Source: Bin87 sp965204685 (GTDB lineage: Bacteria > Chloroflexota > Dehalococcoidia > Lucifugimonadales > UBA3495). Taken from it: a stretch of 64,000 bases of DNA. Below the pieces are notes generated by a model. That model was given only the letters and a program-made list of their open reading frames with translations, searched no databases and had not been told where the DNA came from. The translations under genes were made by a program, and so were the position numbers. The stretch is from assembly GCA_965204685.1 (NCBI GenBank), contig OZ242004.1:2294001-2358000 (forward strand), in the 5' to 3' direction. This document shows positions 16,820 to 25,226 of this stretch, piece after piece; positions within the stretch are counted from its first letter, which is position 1, and every line of letters begins with the position of its first letter.

Positions 16820-17686
16820 TCAGGAGACCAGTTGCCAGTAGCGGCGGCCCTCGGCGCGAACCACACGCCCAAACCCGCCGTGGTGGCAGATGGCCATGAT
16901 GGCGTCTTCGGACTCCGCGCGCTCGACCATGGCGGTGCGGGTGGCGACGCCTTGCTCTCCGTCCATGTCGAAGCTGAACTTCCAGCCGGTTTCGGTGACT
17001 TGCGCCGGGCCGTGAAACACGTCGCCCAGAACGTAAGCCCGCTGTCCTCCGGACACGATGGCGAGGCTCATGGAACCCGGAGTATGCCCCGGCGTGGGGA
17101 TAGCGGTGACTTCGCCGGTCAGCGCATGCTCGCCGTCCAGCAGGTCCAGCACTCCCAGGTCTTGCAGAGGGCCAAGGGTCTGGTCCCAGTGGGGAGGGAA
17201 CAGTTCCATCACTTCGGGGCGTTGAAAGACTTCCCAGTCGGCACTGTGGGCCACGTAGCGCGCGTTGGAGAAGGTGGGCCGAGCCGTCACATTGGGCTCA
17301 TGGGTGAGATTCCACCCGACGTGGTCGAAGTGAAGGTGGCTGAAGAACACGGTGTCGATGTCTTCGGGGCTCACGCCGGCCGCTTCCAGTTCCGCGAGCA
17401 GCCGTCCCTCGGCGCCGCCGACCATGGCCTCGATTGAGTGGGGGTTGGTGGCCGCGCCGCCGAGGCCCGTGTCCACCAGGATGGTTTGTCCTTCGGAGCG
17501 GATGAGGTAGCACTCGAAGTGGGCCAGCAGGTGGTCGCCGCGAAAGCCGCTGGGGTAGCGCTCCTGGTAGGGCGCCCAGGCCGCGGCAGGAACCTCGGGA
17601 AAGACATCGCTCAGGGGCAGCGTAGCCTCCTGGTCGTTCAGGGACAGGATTTCAACGTTGCCAACGGTTAGCCTGGCTTCCGGCAT
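16820..17686 (-). CDS. Metallo-beta-lactamase-fold hydrolase
   Basis: This 288-residue protein has the zinc-binding signature HLHFDHVGW (HxHxDH), the downstream ligand histidine in IPTPGHTPGSMSL, an aspartate in YVLGDVFHGP, and the last histidine in MAICHHGGFGRV. The N-terminal strand with QTILVDTGLG is typical. The layout matches the quorum-quenching lactonase/AttM-like and general MBL-fold hydrolase groups, but the substrate is not determinable. GAGGAGGG precedes the ATG at 17686. It is divergent from an MFS transporter, with a perfect palindrome at 17752-17770 in the shared intergenic region. Confidence 0.82.
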   Translation of the reverse strand: MPEARLTVGNVEILSLNDQEATLPLSDVFPEVPAAAWAPYQERYPSGFRGDHLLAHFECYLIRSEGQTILVDTGLGGAATNPHSIEAMVGGAEGRLLAELEAAGVSPEDIDTVFFSHLHFDHVGWNLTHEPNVTARPTFSNARYVAHSADWEVFQRPEVMELFPPHWDQTLGPLQDLGVLDLLDGEHALTGEVTAIPTPGHTPGSMSLAIVSGGQRAYVLGDVFHGPAQVTETGWKFSFDMDGEQGVATRTAMVERAESEDAIMAICHHGGFGRVVRAEGRRYWQLVS

Positions 17687-17751
17687 GGTGTTCCCTCCTC
17701 GGCAGAATAGCGGTGCGGCTCAACGCGATCTGCGGCATCGACGCAGTCCGA

Positions 17752-17770
17752 CCAGTTGTTCCGCAACTGG
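17752..17770. promoter_or_regulatory. Perfect inverted repeat between divergent MBL and MFS genes
   Basis: CCAGTTG (17752-17758) and CAACTGG (17764-17770) are perfect 7-bp arms around TTCCG. The site is 66 bp upstream of the metallo-hydrolase start and about 200 bp upstream of the MFS start. It could be an operator or a leader hairpin. Nothing else is recognisable in 17687-17972. Confidence 0.35.
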
Positions 17771-17972
17771 GGACCGATTGTGTACGCATCTGCCTGACTC
17801 TACCACCGTCCGTACTCGCTGCGGAGCGCTCGGGCATTGACGGGCCAACATCAACCTGATATTGGTCAGACCTCTACGCCCTCACGGTGGCAGGATTCCC
17901 GCGAATTTCGCCGGATTGATGACCAGAAAGCCCCACCGACTTGGACTTGACACGGGATATCCGGTGAGCTAA

Positions 17973-19202
17973 TTGGCCCAGATACTCGCCATCGGACGCC
18001 GGCTCCAGACCTTTCGGGCGCTGCGGCACCGGGATTACCGCTGGTTCTGGATCGGCGCCAATGCCCAAGCGTTGGGCAGGGGGATGCAGTTCCTGATCCT
18101 GGGCTGGCTGGTGCTGGAACTGACCGAATCCGCCTCCCGAATGGGCTTCATGATTTTCCTGTACGGCACGCCCACGCTGGGGTTCGTGCTGTTCGGCGGC
18201 ACCTTTGCCGACCGGTTCGACCGGCGCGGACTGCTGATGCTGACCCAGGCATTGGTGGCCTTCCTGATGCTGGGGATCGCCCTGCTGGAGACCGCCGGAC
18301 TCGTCGCCTTGTGGCACGTTTACGCGGCGGCTTTTGTCCTCGGCACCCTACAAGCCATCAATACTCCGGCACGTCTGGCCATAGTCCGCGATTTGGTGGA
18401 CCGCGATGACCTGATGAACGCTGTCGTCCTGAACTCGGCGGTGATGAACTCGGGGCGCATCCTGGGTCCGGCCGTGGCGGGGGCGGTAATCGAACTGACC
18501 GGACTGGCTCCGGCGCTGTACCTGGCGACCGGCTGTTTTTGCGTGGGCACGGTGACGCTGCTCATGGTACGGCGGGTACCGACGGCGGCCCGGGATCAGC
18601 GCTCCGGCATCTTTTCCGAACTGTGGGGCGGGCTGCGGTACTGCTGGTCGAACCCGGTCACCTTTACCGTGATCGGTATTGGGTTCGCCTTCGGCTTCTT
18701 CGCCATGCCCTATGCGCAGTTGCTGCCCGCCTTCGCCAAGCTGGCGCTGGACACAGGCGCCGGCGGAGCCGGGCTGCTGATGACGGGGGCGGGCATCGGC
18801 TCCTTGTCCGGCACGTTCATCATGGCGTCGATGGGAAACTCGCCGCACAAGAACTGGCTGCTGCTGGGCTGCATCTTCCTGTTCGGCATCGCCCTGTTTT
18901 GCCTGGCCTGGTCGCACTGGTTCTGGCTATCGTGGGCGATTTTGTTCCTGGTCGGGATGGGCAGCATAGTGCCGATGGGAACCACGGTGCTGCAACTCTC
19001 GGTGCCGGCCGAGTACCAGGGCAGGGTGATGAGCGTCTGGTACGTTTCCGCCGCGCTGATGTTCATCGGCTCCTACCCCATGACCCTGGTTGCGGAGTAC
19101 ATCAGCTGGACGGCCGCCTTCGCCGGCGGAGCGGCCATCTACCTGACGGTGGCGTTCGTGCTGGGGGTATGGCGGCCGACGCTGCGTCAGCTGCGCGTGT
19201 AA
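17973..19202 (+). CDS. MFS transporter
   Basis: This 409-residue protein has about 12 predicted membrane helices. The cytoplasmic loop between helices 2 and 3 carries a short MFS motif (GTFADRFDRRGLL). The N-terminal RLQTFRALRHRDYRWFWIG is typical of the drug-efflux/enterobactin-exporter-like (MFS_3) group. The start is TTG at 17973 with GGTGAG about 6 bases upstream; no in-frame ATG lies near the first helix. Substrate and direction are unknown. It is divergent from the metallo-hydrolase and ends about 110 bp before an aminotransferase. Two copies of GTGTAATCCGACA lie around its stop codon. Confidence 0.85.
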   Translation: MAQILAIGRRLQTFRALRHRDYRWFWIGANAQALGRGMQFLILGWLVLELTESASRMGFMIFLYGTPTLGFVLFGGTFADRFDRRGLLMLTQALVAFLMLGIALLETAGLVALWHVYAAAFVLGTLQAINTPARLAIVRDLVDRDDLMNAVVLNSAVMNSGRILGPAVAGAVIELTGLAPALYLATGCFCVGTVTLLMVRRVPTAARDQRSGIFSELWGGLRYCWSNPVTFTVIGIGFAFGFFAMPYAQLLPAFAKLALDTGAGGAGLLMTGAGIGSLSGTFIMASMGNSPHKNWLLLGCIFLFGIALFCLAWSHWFWLSWAILFLVGMGSIVPMGTTVLQLSVPAEYQGRVMSVWYVSAALMFIGSYPMTLVAEYISWTAAFAGGAAIYLTVAFVLGVWRPTLRQLRV

Positions 19203-19314
19203 TCCGACATGCCCGTGTAATCCGACAAGGGAAACATTCCGGTATTGCCGGGCGTGTGGTTCGTTGGCAACGGGGTTGCTAAACTGCACTGCCAGGACAG
19301 GACAGAGGTGAACC

Positions 19315-20490
19315 ATGACCAGAGCTCCCGCGACGCGCATCCAACGAGTACAGCCCCCGGCCACCCTGGCCGCCGGCGAAAAAGCCCGACAACTGGCCCG
19401 GCAAGGCCACGACGTAATTGATCTTGGGCAGTCAAGTCCGCACCACGTGACGCCGCAGCACATCATCGACGCCGGGATTCAGGCACTGAACGCAGGACTT
19501 ACCAACATCAGTTCATCCCGCGGGCTGCCCGAGTTGCTCCAGGCCATGTCCGCGAAGCTGGCGGCCCACAATGGCCGCACCATAGATCCAGACGGCGATA
19601 TCCTGGTGACTCCCGGCAGCAAGATGGGTCTGTATGAAGCCATCAACGCCTATATCGAGGCAGGAGATGAAGCGCTGGTGCTGGAGCCCACGTGGGTCAG
19701 CTTCAGCCAGCAGGTGGAGATGGCTGAGGGTGTGCCCGTAGCCGTGCCGCTCAGCGAGGAAGAGGAGTACCACATCAGCTACGAGCAGTTGCAGGAGTAC
19801 GTCACCCCGCGTACCAAGATGATTGTCGTTAACAACCCCAACAATCCCACGGGCCGGGTTTACACTGAGGAAGAATTGGCAGCCGTAGCGCGTTTGGCCC
19901 GGGAGCAGGACCTGCTGGTCATTTGTGATGAGACCTACGAGTATTTCCTCTACGATTCCAACCGGCACGTGACCATCGCGAATTTGGAAGGTATGGCGGA
20001 ACGAACGCTGACCAGTTACACCTTCACCAAGGCCTATTCGATGTCCGGCTGGCGGTTGGGCTGCATCGTAGCTCAGTCAAACCTGCTGGAGCCGCTGCTG
20101 AAGATACAGGAGCAGACGGCCAGTTTCGTTTCTCCCTTCGTGCAGATGGCCGGCGTGGCCGCTCTTCAGGGCCCTCAGGACCACCTGCCCCGGTGGCGGG
20201 ATGACTGCGATGAACTGCGCGTGCGCTGCGCCGGCCGGTTGTCCCAGGTTCCCGGCGTGCACTGTCCGCGGCCCGAAGGGGCCACCTTCCTGTTCCCCCG
20301 CTACTCGGCGGATGTGTCATCCACGGAGTTGGCCGAGCTGCTGGTGGAGCGGGAAGGAGTGGTGGTAACCCCCGGCGTCGGCTTTGGCGAAAGCGGGGAA
20401 GGCCACTTCCGCATTGCCCTGATGCGGTCTCCCGCTGACCGAGTCGTGGAAGGGGTGGAACGCATCGCGCGAGTCCTGGAAACTCTCTAG
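19315..20490 (+). CDS. Class I/II pyridoxal-phosphate aminotransferase (aspartate aminotransferase-like)
   Basis: This 391-residue enzyme has DLGQSSPHHVTPQHIIDAG, YNNPNNPTGR-like VVNNPNNPTGRVYTEEEL, VICDETYEYFLYD and the cofactor lysine in TSYTFTKAYSMSGWRLG. The C-terminal substrate arginine is expected in GHFRIALMRSP. The subfamily resembles AspC/AlaA-like and kynurenine-type aminotransferases. It would exchange amino groups between common amino acids and 2-oxo acids. The ATG at 19315 follows GACAGAGGTGAACC. It has no clear operon partner; the LLM gene beyond it is convergent. Confidence 0.88.
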   Translation: MTRAPATRIQRVQPPATLAAGEKARQLARQGHDVIDLGQSSPHHVTPQHIIDAGIQALNAGLTNISSSRGLPELLQAMSAKLAAHNGRTIDPDGDILVTPGSKMGLYEAINAYIEAGDEALVLEPTWVSFSQQVEMAEGVPVAVPLSEEEEYHISYEQLQEYVTPRTKMIVVNNPNNPTGRVYTEEELAAVARLAREQDLLVICDETYEYFLYDSNRHVTIANLEGMAERTLTSYTFTKAYSMSGWRLGCIVAQSNLLEPLLKIQEQTASFVSPFVQMAGVAALQGPQDHLPRWRDDCDELRVRCAGRLSQVPGVHCPRPEGATFLFPRYSADVSSTELAELLVEREGVVVTPGVGFGESGEGHFRIALMRSPADRVVEGVERIARVLETL

Positions 20491-20567
20491 CCGGCTTGGC
20501 GTTCCCGGGCCGGCCCGGCGCCATCCTGCCCCAGCGTGTGCCGGCCCCGGCAGCTCAGTTGGACAGA

Positions 20568-21689
20568 TTAGACGTAATGAGGCATAACCTCCGCCACAAA
20601 CAGGTCCAATGAGCGCATGGTCTCATCGTGCGACAGGTGGCCCCACTGGAAGGCGGCCACGAAGTAGTTGGCGCCGGTTTCGAGATACTCGTCCATGTAG
20701 TTCCGGATGGAATCCGGTGAGCCGGCGACCACGTTGAACCCGCCCCCTCCCGGGGCAGCGTGCTCTTCAAGCCCGGCTGAGCCGGACCGGCGTGCCGCGG
20801 CGGTCGAACTCGCCTGGGCCTCGCGGGCCGGCAGGTTGGACGGCCGGGGATTGGCCTCGCTGCCGAGGAACTGGGTGAGGCCGCGCCTCTCGGCTTCGAG
20901 ACGACGCGGCGCTGCCAGGTTCCACTTGTACTGGTCCCAAGCCGGCTGGGCTATGGTCGCGGCCTCCGCGTCCGTCTCCGCCAGGTAGAGGTGGTTGACC
21001 AACCCGATCTTGGGAGCCTCGCCCTGGGCGTTGAGCGCGCCCGGCCCCTGGTGCTCGTCCCAGAGCTGGAAGTAGCGCTCCACGTTGGCGCCGAAGGAAT
21101 CCAGGTTGCCAACAATGATGGTGTGCATCCCGCTGACGGCGGCGGTCTCCACGTTCCGCATGTACCACAGGGGAGGGTGGGGGTTCTGCTTGGGCCGCAG
21201 TCGCATGGGCAGGTCGTCAAAGTTGTAGAACTCGCCCTCAAAGGTCAGCGAATCGTTGCTCAGGCCTTCCCGTACCACCGCCAGGGTCTCCAGGTAGCGA
21301 GCGTAGTTGATCTCCACGTCCGAGTCCTGTCCCCAGAAGTAGGCCTCGATGACACCGCCGCGACCCACCCCGATGTCCATCCGCCCGCCGCTGAGGTTGT
21401 CCAGCATGCAGATTTCCTCGATCAGGCGCACCGGGTGGTGCAGCGGCAGCACGTAGACGCATGGCCCCAGGCGCATGGCGCTGGTCCGCTCGGCGGCGGC
21501 CGCCAGGAACACGTTCTGCGAGGGCGCCAGGCTGTGTACCGCCGGCGTGTGATGCTCCGCGAGGTGGTAAGAGTAAAAGCCGGCGGACTCCAGCACCTCG
21601 ATCTGGTCCAGTCGTTCGCGGTAGATCCGGTCCAGCGGTACGCCGGGAATGGGTTCAATGTGGTCGAATACCCCAAACTGCAATGCCAT
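20568..21689 (-). CDS. LLM-class flavin-dependent monooxygenase
   Basis: This 373-residue protein has the bacterial luciferase-like TIM barrel: the N-terminal strand ALQFGVFDH, YHLAEHHTPAVHSLAPSQ, the RLGPCVYVLPLHHPVRLIEE segment and DIGVGRGGVIEAYFWG. Members use FMNH2 or F420 to oxidise or split organic substrates with O2, and expanded sets have been reported in SAR202 Chloroflexota. A low-complexity stretch rich in Ala, Ser and Gly (about residues 285-320) interrupts the C-terminal third, which is unusual. ATG 21689 follows AAGGAAC; two TTG codons precede it. The substrate is unknown. A second LLM gene at 58859-60025 is only distantly similar. Confidence 0.87.
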   Translation of the reverse strand: MALQFGVFDHIEPIPGVPLDRIYRERLDQIEVLESAGFYSYHLAEHHTPAVHSLAPSQNVFLAAAAERTSAMRLGPCVYVLPLHHPVRLIEEICMLDNLSGGRMDIGVGRGGVIEAYFWGQDSDVEINYARYLETLAVVREGLSNDSLTFEGEFYNFDDLPMRLRPKQNPHPPLWYMRNVETAAVSGMHTIIVGNLDSFGANVERYFQLWDEHQGPGALNAQGEAPKIGLVNHLYLAETDAEAATIAQPAWDQYKWNLAAPRRLEAERRGLTQFLGSEANPRPSNLPAREAQASSTAAARRSGSAGLEEHAAPGGGGFNVVAGSPDSIRNYMDEYLETGANYFVAAFQWGHLSHDETMRSLDLFVAEVMPHYV

Positions 21690-21780
21690 CAACAAGTTCC
21701 TTGTGCAAGTAAATGGTGTCGCGGCTCGATAGTCCCGTTCATGGTCGCGGAATCCACGACCGGGACTTGAGCCGCCATTG

Positions 21781-21889
21781 CAACTTTAAAGTGGGTACTC
21801 TCGCCTGTCAAACGCCGCGGTGACCGGCCGCGGCGTCCGTATGAGCGACGGCGGGGATTGCCCCCTCGCGCGTACCCACTTTCAAAAGC
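21781..21889. repeat. Palindromic repeat with GTGGGTAC ends
   Basis: AAAGTGGGTAC (21788-21798) and GTACCCACTTT (21872-21882) are perfect 11-bp inverted ends. They enclose a GC-rich inner palindrome (CGCCGCGGTGACCGGCCGCGGCG near 21813-21835, imperfect). This resembles the other intergenic elements in structure, but no second copy of these ends is seen in the window. The rest of 21690-22009 has only degenerate CAGGATG-type short repeats near 21908-21940 and no gene. Confidence 0.5.
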
Positions 21890-22009
21890 AGAGGAACGTT
21901 TTACCGGGATAAACAGGATGAACGGGATGGGCAGGATGATTCCAGTTGGGACTAGCGATGGGTTTGACCCGGCATCCGCTGATCTGATGGTGAGCAGGTG
22001 TCCCAGGTG

Positions 22010-22069
22010 ACGAGATTGCCGCGCTGCGCTCGCAATGACAGTTTCCCCGAAACTGGGTACGCGTGAGGA
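22010..22069. repeat. Partial family-2 palindromic repeat
   Basis: CGAGATTGCCGCGCTGCGC and CTCGCAATGAC, followed by GAAACTGGGTACGCGTGAG, form the inverted half of the repeat at 4217-4354. The matching second arm is missing, so this is a truncated copy. Confidence 0.55.
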
Positions 22070-22200
22070 TTGCCCCGGCCCTGGCTCAGTTCCCACCGGT
22101 CCATCAACTCGCTGAGGGTGGCGATGGAACCCGCCAAATCAACTGAGCTGCGGAAATACTTACGCTGCCCGCATGGTGGCGAAATCCTTCGCGTGCGCGG

Positions 22201-23319
22201 TCAATTGCTCAGCCCCGTCAACTGGCGCAACCAGGTGTGGCGAAACCCGGCGCGTGCGCGGTCAATTCGGTCCTTGGTTCGTCCGACTTGCCAAACCGTC
22301 ACGCCGCCCCGGGCGTCGAGCGCGGCAAGCGCGCGCCCGTCAGGGCGCCAGTACAGTTCGGATACTGCGCCGGCCACAACCGCGGCCCCTATCGGATCGC
22401 CGGTTCCATCTCTCTGAAGGGACCACACAACCACGGCGCCATCGCGGCCTCCCGATGCCAGGAGCATCGCGCCGGGAGCGAAGGAAAGCGTCGTAACCGG
22501 TTGAACATGCAACTCCAGAACGCCGGGATGCGTGCCTTCGGGACCCCTTCCCTGGAAGCTCCAAACCGTCACCGCCTCCCCGCCGCCGGTGGCCAGGAGG
22601 GTGCCGGTGTCATCGAAAGCCAGGGCCGACGGCTTGGCAGGATATCCTGACATCATGGAGTCCTGCTCCGTGGAGCGGCGCCAGAAGTGCACCGTGTTGT
22701 CCTGGCTGCCGCAGGCCACGATATCTCCGTCCGAGCTCAGCACCATCGACACCAGGGAGCCCTGCCACTCCAGTTGCTGGCGAAGCTGGCCGGTGGACGC
22801 GTCGAAGAACGTCGCCCGGCCGTAACAGGCCGTCGCCAGCTCACCTGCGCTCGACCAGGCAATCGCGCTTACGGTGCTGGGATGATCATCGGATCGCCAA
22901 ACCTCCGCGCCGTCCGCGCTATACGCGCGAACCTGACGGGAGCAGGAGAGCGTCAACCATTGGCCGTCCGGCGACCACGCCACGTTTTCCACCCAACCGC
23001 CTCCGACGTCGATGGCCCGGCTTATCTGACCTTCGGCGGCGCTCCAGATCAAGACTCGGCTGTCCTGGCCGGCGGTGGCGAACGCGGTTCCGCTGGGGTG
23101 GACCGCCACCGCGAGCACACCGCCTTCATGAACCTCGCGCCGGGACCAGGCGGCCGCGCCAGACTTGCCGTCGAATGCGTAGACGCCACCCTCAACATCA
23201 CCGACTATCAGCGTCTCACCGGCCAGGCTCCAACCCCCGGCGATGGCGTAGTCGCCGACCGCCGCAGACCAACCCCGGCGAAGAACACCCTTCGGGCCGC
23301 TGACATTTAAATCAGACAT
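22201..23319 (-). CDS. WD40-repeat protein linked to a COG0523 GTPase
   Basis: This 372-residue protein is built almost wholly of WD40-type beta-propeller blades, about seven. Typical blades include AVHPSGTAFATAGQDSRVLIW, DGDIVACGSQDNTVHFW and PGAMLLASGGRDGAVVVW. It has no signal peptide or catalytic domain, so it is probably a cytoplasmic interaction platform. The ATG at 23319 lies inside the end of the GTPase gene (13-bp overlap), implying co-translation. The C-terminal residues IDRARAGFRHTW are almost repeated in DNA just past the stop, in a roughly 33-bp direct repeat at 22174-22206 and 22234-22267, suggesting a recent tail duplication or truncation. The biochemical role is unknown. Confidence 0.75.
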   Translation of the reverse strand: MSDLNVSGPKGVLRRGWSAAVGDYAIAGGWSLAGETLIVGDVEGGVYAFDGKSGAAAWSRREVHEGGVLAVAVHPSGTAFATAGQDSRVLIWSAAEGQISRAIDVGGGWVENVAWSPDGQWLTLSCSRQVRAYSADGAEVWRSDDHPSTVSAIAWSSAGELATACYGRATFFDASTGQLRQQLEWQGSLVSMVLSSDGDIVACGSQDNTVHFWRRSTEQDSMMSGYPAKPSALAFDDTGTLLATGGGEAVTVWSFQGRGPEGTHPGVLELHVQPVTTLSFAPGAMLLASGGRDGAVVVWSLQRDGTGDPIGAAVVAGAVSELYWRPDGRALAALDARGGVTVWQVGRTKDRIDRARAGFRHTWLRQLTGLSN

Positions 23320-24728
23320 GCTTCGAACTCCTGCCGCATATTCTGCTCATCAAGGTTGCGGCCGATGAAGACGAGCTGATTGCGTCGGGGCGCGTCCCCC
23401 CATTCGCGGTCCGGCTGGCCGTCAACGATCATGTGAACCCCCTGGAAGACGAAGCGGCGCGACTCACCCGCGAGGCTGATGAAGCCCTTCATTCGGAAGA
23501 TGTCCACCCCGCGCTCACTGAGCAGTCTGCTGAGCCAGGCGTTGAGTTTTTCGGGATCAACGTCACCGTCCTTCTCGATGGCGATGGAGCCTACCTCGTC
23601 GTCGTGCTCGTGCTGTGCGACCCAGGTTCGCTCGGCCGCGAAGGGAACCACCGCTCCCTTGATGCGCGGGGTGTCGGTCTCGGTGCAGGCCGGCTCGGAG
23701 CAAAAGCTGCCCCCCAGTTTGAAAGCCTCGCCATCCGCGTTCCTCAGTTGGAGATCGAACTCCTCCGCGAGGTGCTGGGCGTAGAGGCCAACCCGCGCCG
23801 GCGCATTGACCTCCAGGAAGAACGACTTGCGCCCCGGGGAATCGAGCCGGAGGTTCACATGCTTTCCGACGGGAATCTGTTCTCCGGGCCGGATCACCTC
23901 CGCAGGTTCGGCGTACCGCCGCACGCACCACTCCGCGCCGTCACGGAGGGCAACGTCATCGGCGCCCTGGTCGGACACGACGACGAGCGACATCGCCGGA
24001 TCAGGACCTTCGGCGAGGTTGAGTTCGTAGCGGCCGATATCGAGCGAATAGACTCCAGTCCATTCGAAGGGATATTCCGGCTCGAGGAAGGTGGGACGAC
24101 GCTCGAGGGCCTGGTCCAGGTCGAAGGCGCCGAGGTTGAGCACGGTATCGATGGAGACGTTCGCCCGCTCGCTGCGCACGACCCGCGCCATCCGGTTCAT
24201 GTCCCGGAGCCGAGCTTCGAGCCGGTCGATCGCCTCGCCATTGACGAGGTCCGTCTTGTTGAGCACGAGGACATCGGCGAACGCGATTTGCTCCGTGCTT
24301 TCGTCGCTGCGGCCAAGCTGCTGCTCGATGTGGGCGGCATCGACGAGGGTGACGATGCCGTCAAGGGCGAATTCGGCGCGAAGCTCGTCGTCCATGAAGA
24401 ACGTCTGTGCGACCGGGCCGGGATCGGCGAGCCCGGTGGTCTCCACCAGCACATAGTCGAACTTGTCACGGCGTTTCATCAGATTGCCGAGCACCCGGAT
24501 CAGGTCTCCGCGCACCGTGCAGCAGATGCAGCCGTTCGACATTTCGAAGACCTCCTCGTCAGCGTTGATGACGAGCGCCTGATCGATGCCGACCTCTCCG
24601 TACTCGTTTTCGATCACGGCAATGCGCTTGCCGTGCTCCTCGGTCAGGATCCGGTTGAGCAGGGTTGTCTTGCCGGAGCCGAGGAAGCCGGTGAGGATGG
24701 TGACGGGGACTTTGTGAAGCGTGTTCAT
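23307..24728 (-). CDS. COG0523/CobW-family GTPase, probable zinc metallochaperone
   Basis: This 473-residue protein belongs to the CobW/COG0523 G3E GTPases. Walker A is TGFLGSGKTTLLNRIL; NGCICCTVRGDLIR holds the metal-binding CxCC motif; ENEYGEVGID and VLNKTDL are the Mg and guanine-specificity motifs. A CobW C-terminal domain (FRMKGFISLAGESRRFVFQGVH) ends the chain. It has an unusually long middle segment with GSFCSEPACTET and a His/Asp-rich QHEHDDEVG that could add metal ligands. Family members deliver zinc, cobalt or iron to target enzymes. ATG 24728 follows GGAGGAG. The palindrome at 24750-24770 suggests metal-responsive control. A WD40 gene overlaps its 3' end. Confidence 0.85.
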   Translation of the reverse strand: MNTLHKVPVTILTGFLGSGKTTLLNRILTEEHGKRIAVIENEYGEVGIDQALVINADEEVFEMSNGCICCTVRGDLIRVLGNLMKRRDKFDYVLVETTGLADPGPVAQTFFMDDELRAEFALDGIVTLVDAAHIEQQLGRSDESTEQIAFADVLVLNKTDLVNGEAIDRLEARLRDMNRMARVVRSERANVSIDTVLNLGAFDLDQALERRPTFLEPEYPFEWTGVYSLDIGRYELNLAEGPDPAMSLVVVSDQGADDVALRDGAEWCVRRYAEPAEVIRPGEQIPVGKHVNLRLDSPGRKSFFLEVNAPARVGLYAQHLAEEFDLQLRNADGEAFKLGGSFCSEPACTETDTPRIKGAVVPFAAERTWVAQHEHDDEVGSIAIEKDGDVDPEKLNAWLSRLLSERGVDIFRMKGFISLAGESRRFVFQGVHMIVDGQPDREWGDAPRRNQLVFIGRNLDEQNMRQEFEACLI

Positions 24729-24749
24729 ATAAACTCCTCCTTTGGACTT

Positions 24750-24770
24750 TATTGACATGAAGTATCAATA
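24750..24770. promoter_or_regulatory. Candidate Fur/Zur-type operator upstream of the COG0523 GTPase
   Basis: Arms TATTGACA (24750-24757) and TATCAATA (24763-24770) surround TGAAG; 7 of 8 paired positions are complementary. The AT-rich site stands out in GC-rich surroundings and ends 22 bp upstream of the GTPase start codon. Zinc-repressed COG0523 genes commonly carry Zur boxes at this place, but no regulator gene is in the window. Confidence 0.45.
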
Positions 24771-24779
24771 GAGAACAGA

Positions 24780-25226
24780 GGATATTACACTGCCGGCGCG
24801 GTCACTGTCAACCAGGCGAATTGCCGCACGCGCGCCCGGTTTGGCGAGGGCGGGGAATTTGCATGGATGCACAGGATGGACAGGATTGGATTGACGCCGG
24901 CCCGACGGTGGTTCCGGGTCCAGGACGCCGGGTCCGCAGGCGAAAGGGGGAGGGCATCGCCCCGTTGGCAATGCCCTCCCGCTGCTGATGGTGGGTGCGG
25001 CCCTTGTCCCGCTGCCCGCGGGCCGGCGCCGCCGGACCGGGGCGAGCGAACGGGCGCAGGCGATCTTCCTTGTTGGCGGTCTCTTCGAGTATCCCGCCGC
25101 CGAGGGTTCTGGGCGTTGCGCCGTAGTGTACGTTGCCCATCTGGACTGCCCATGAAGCCGGTCTGTGAGTGTGGCCTGGACCGGCTCCAGGAATGTCCAT
25201 AAAGTGCTCAGCTGCTCAGCGCCCGG
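24780..25226. other. Intergenic region without a recognisable gene
   Basis: No supported gene is visible here. Around 24861-24890 there is a degenerate CAGGATGGACAGGATTGG-type short repeat like that near 21908-21940. The open frames covering the rest lack start context and protein-like composition. It separates the GTPase promoter from the 3' end of the large secreted protein gene. Confidence 0.4.

Noticed and set aside
19195..19228. Two copies of GTGTAATCCGACA at the end of the MFS gene
   Set aside because: A single short tandem duplication at a stop codon; no further structure to support a regulatory or mobile role.
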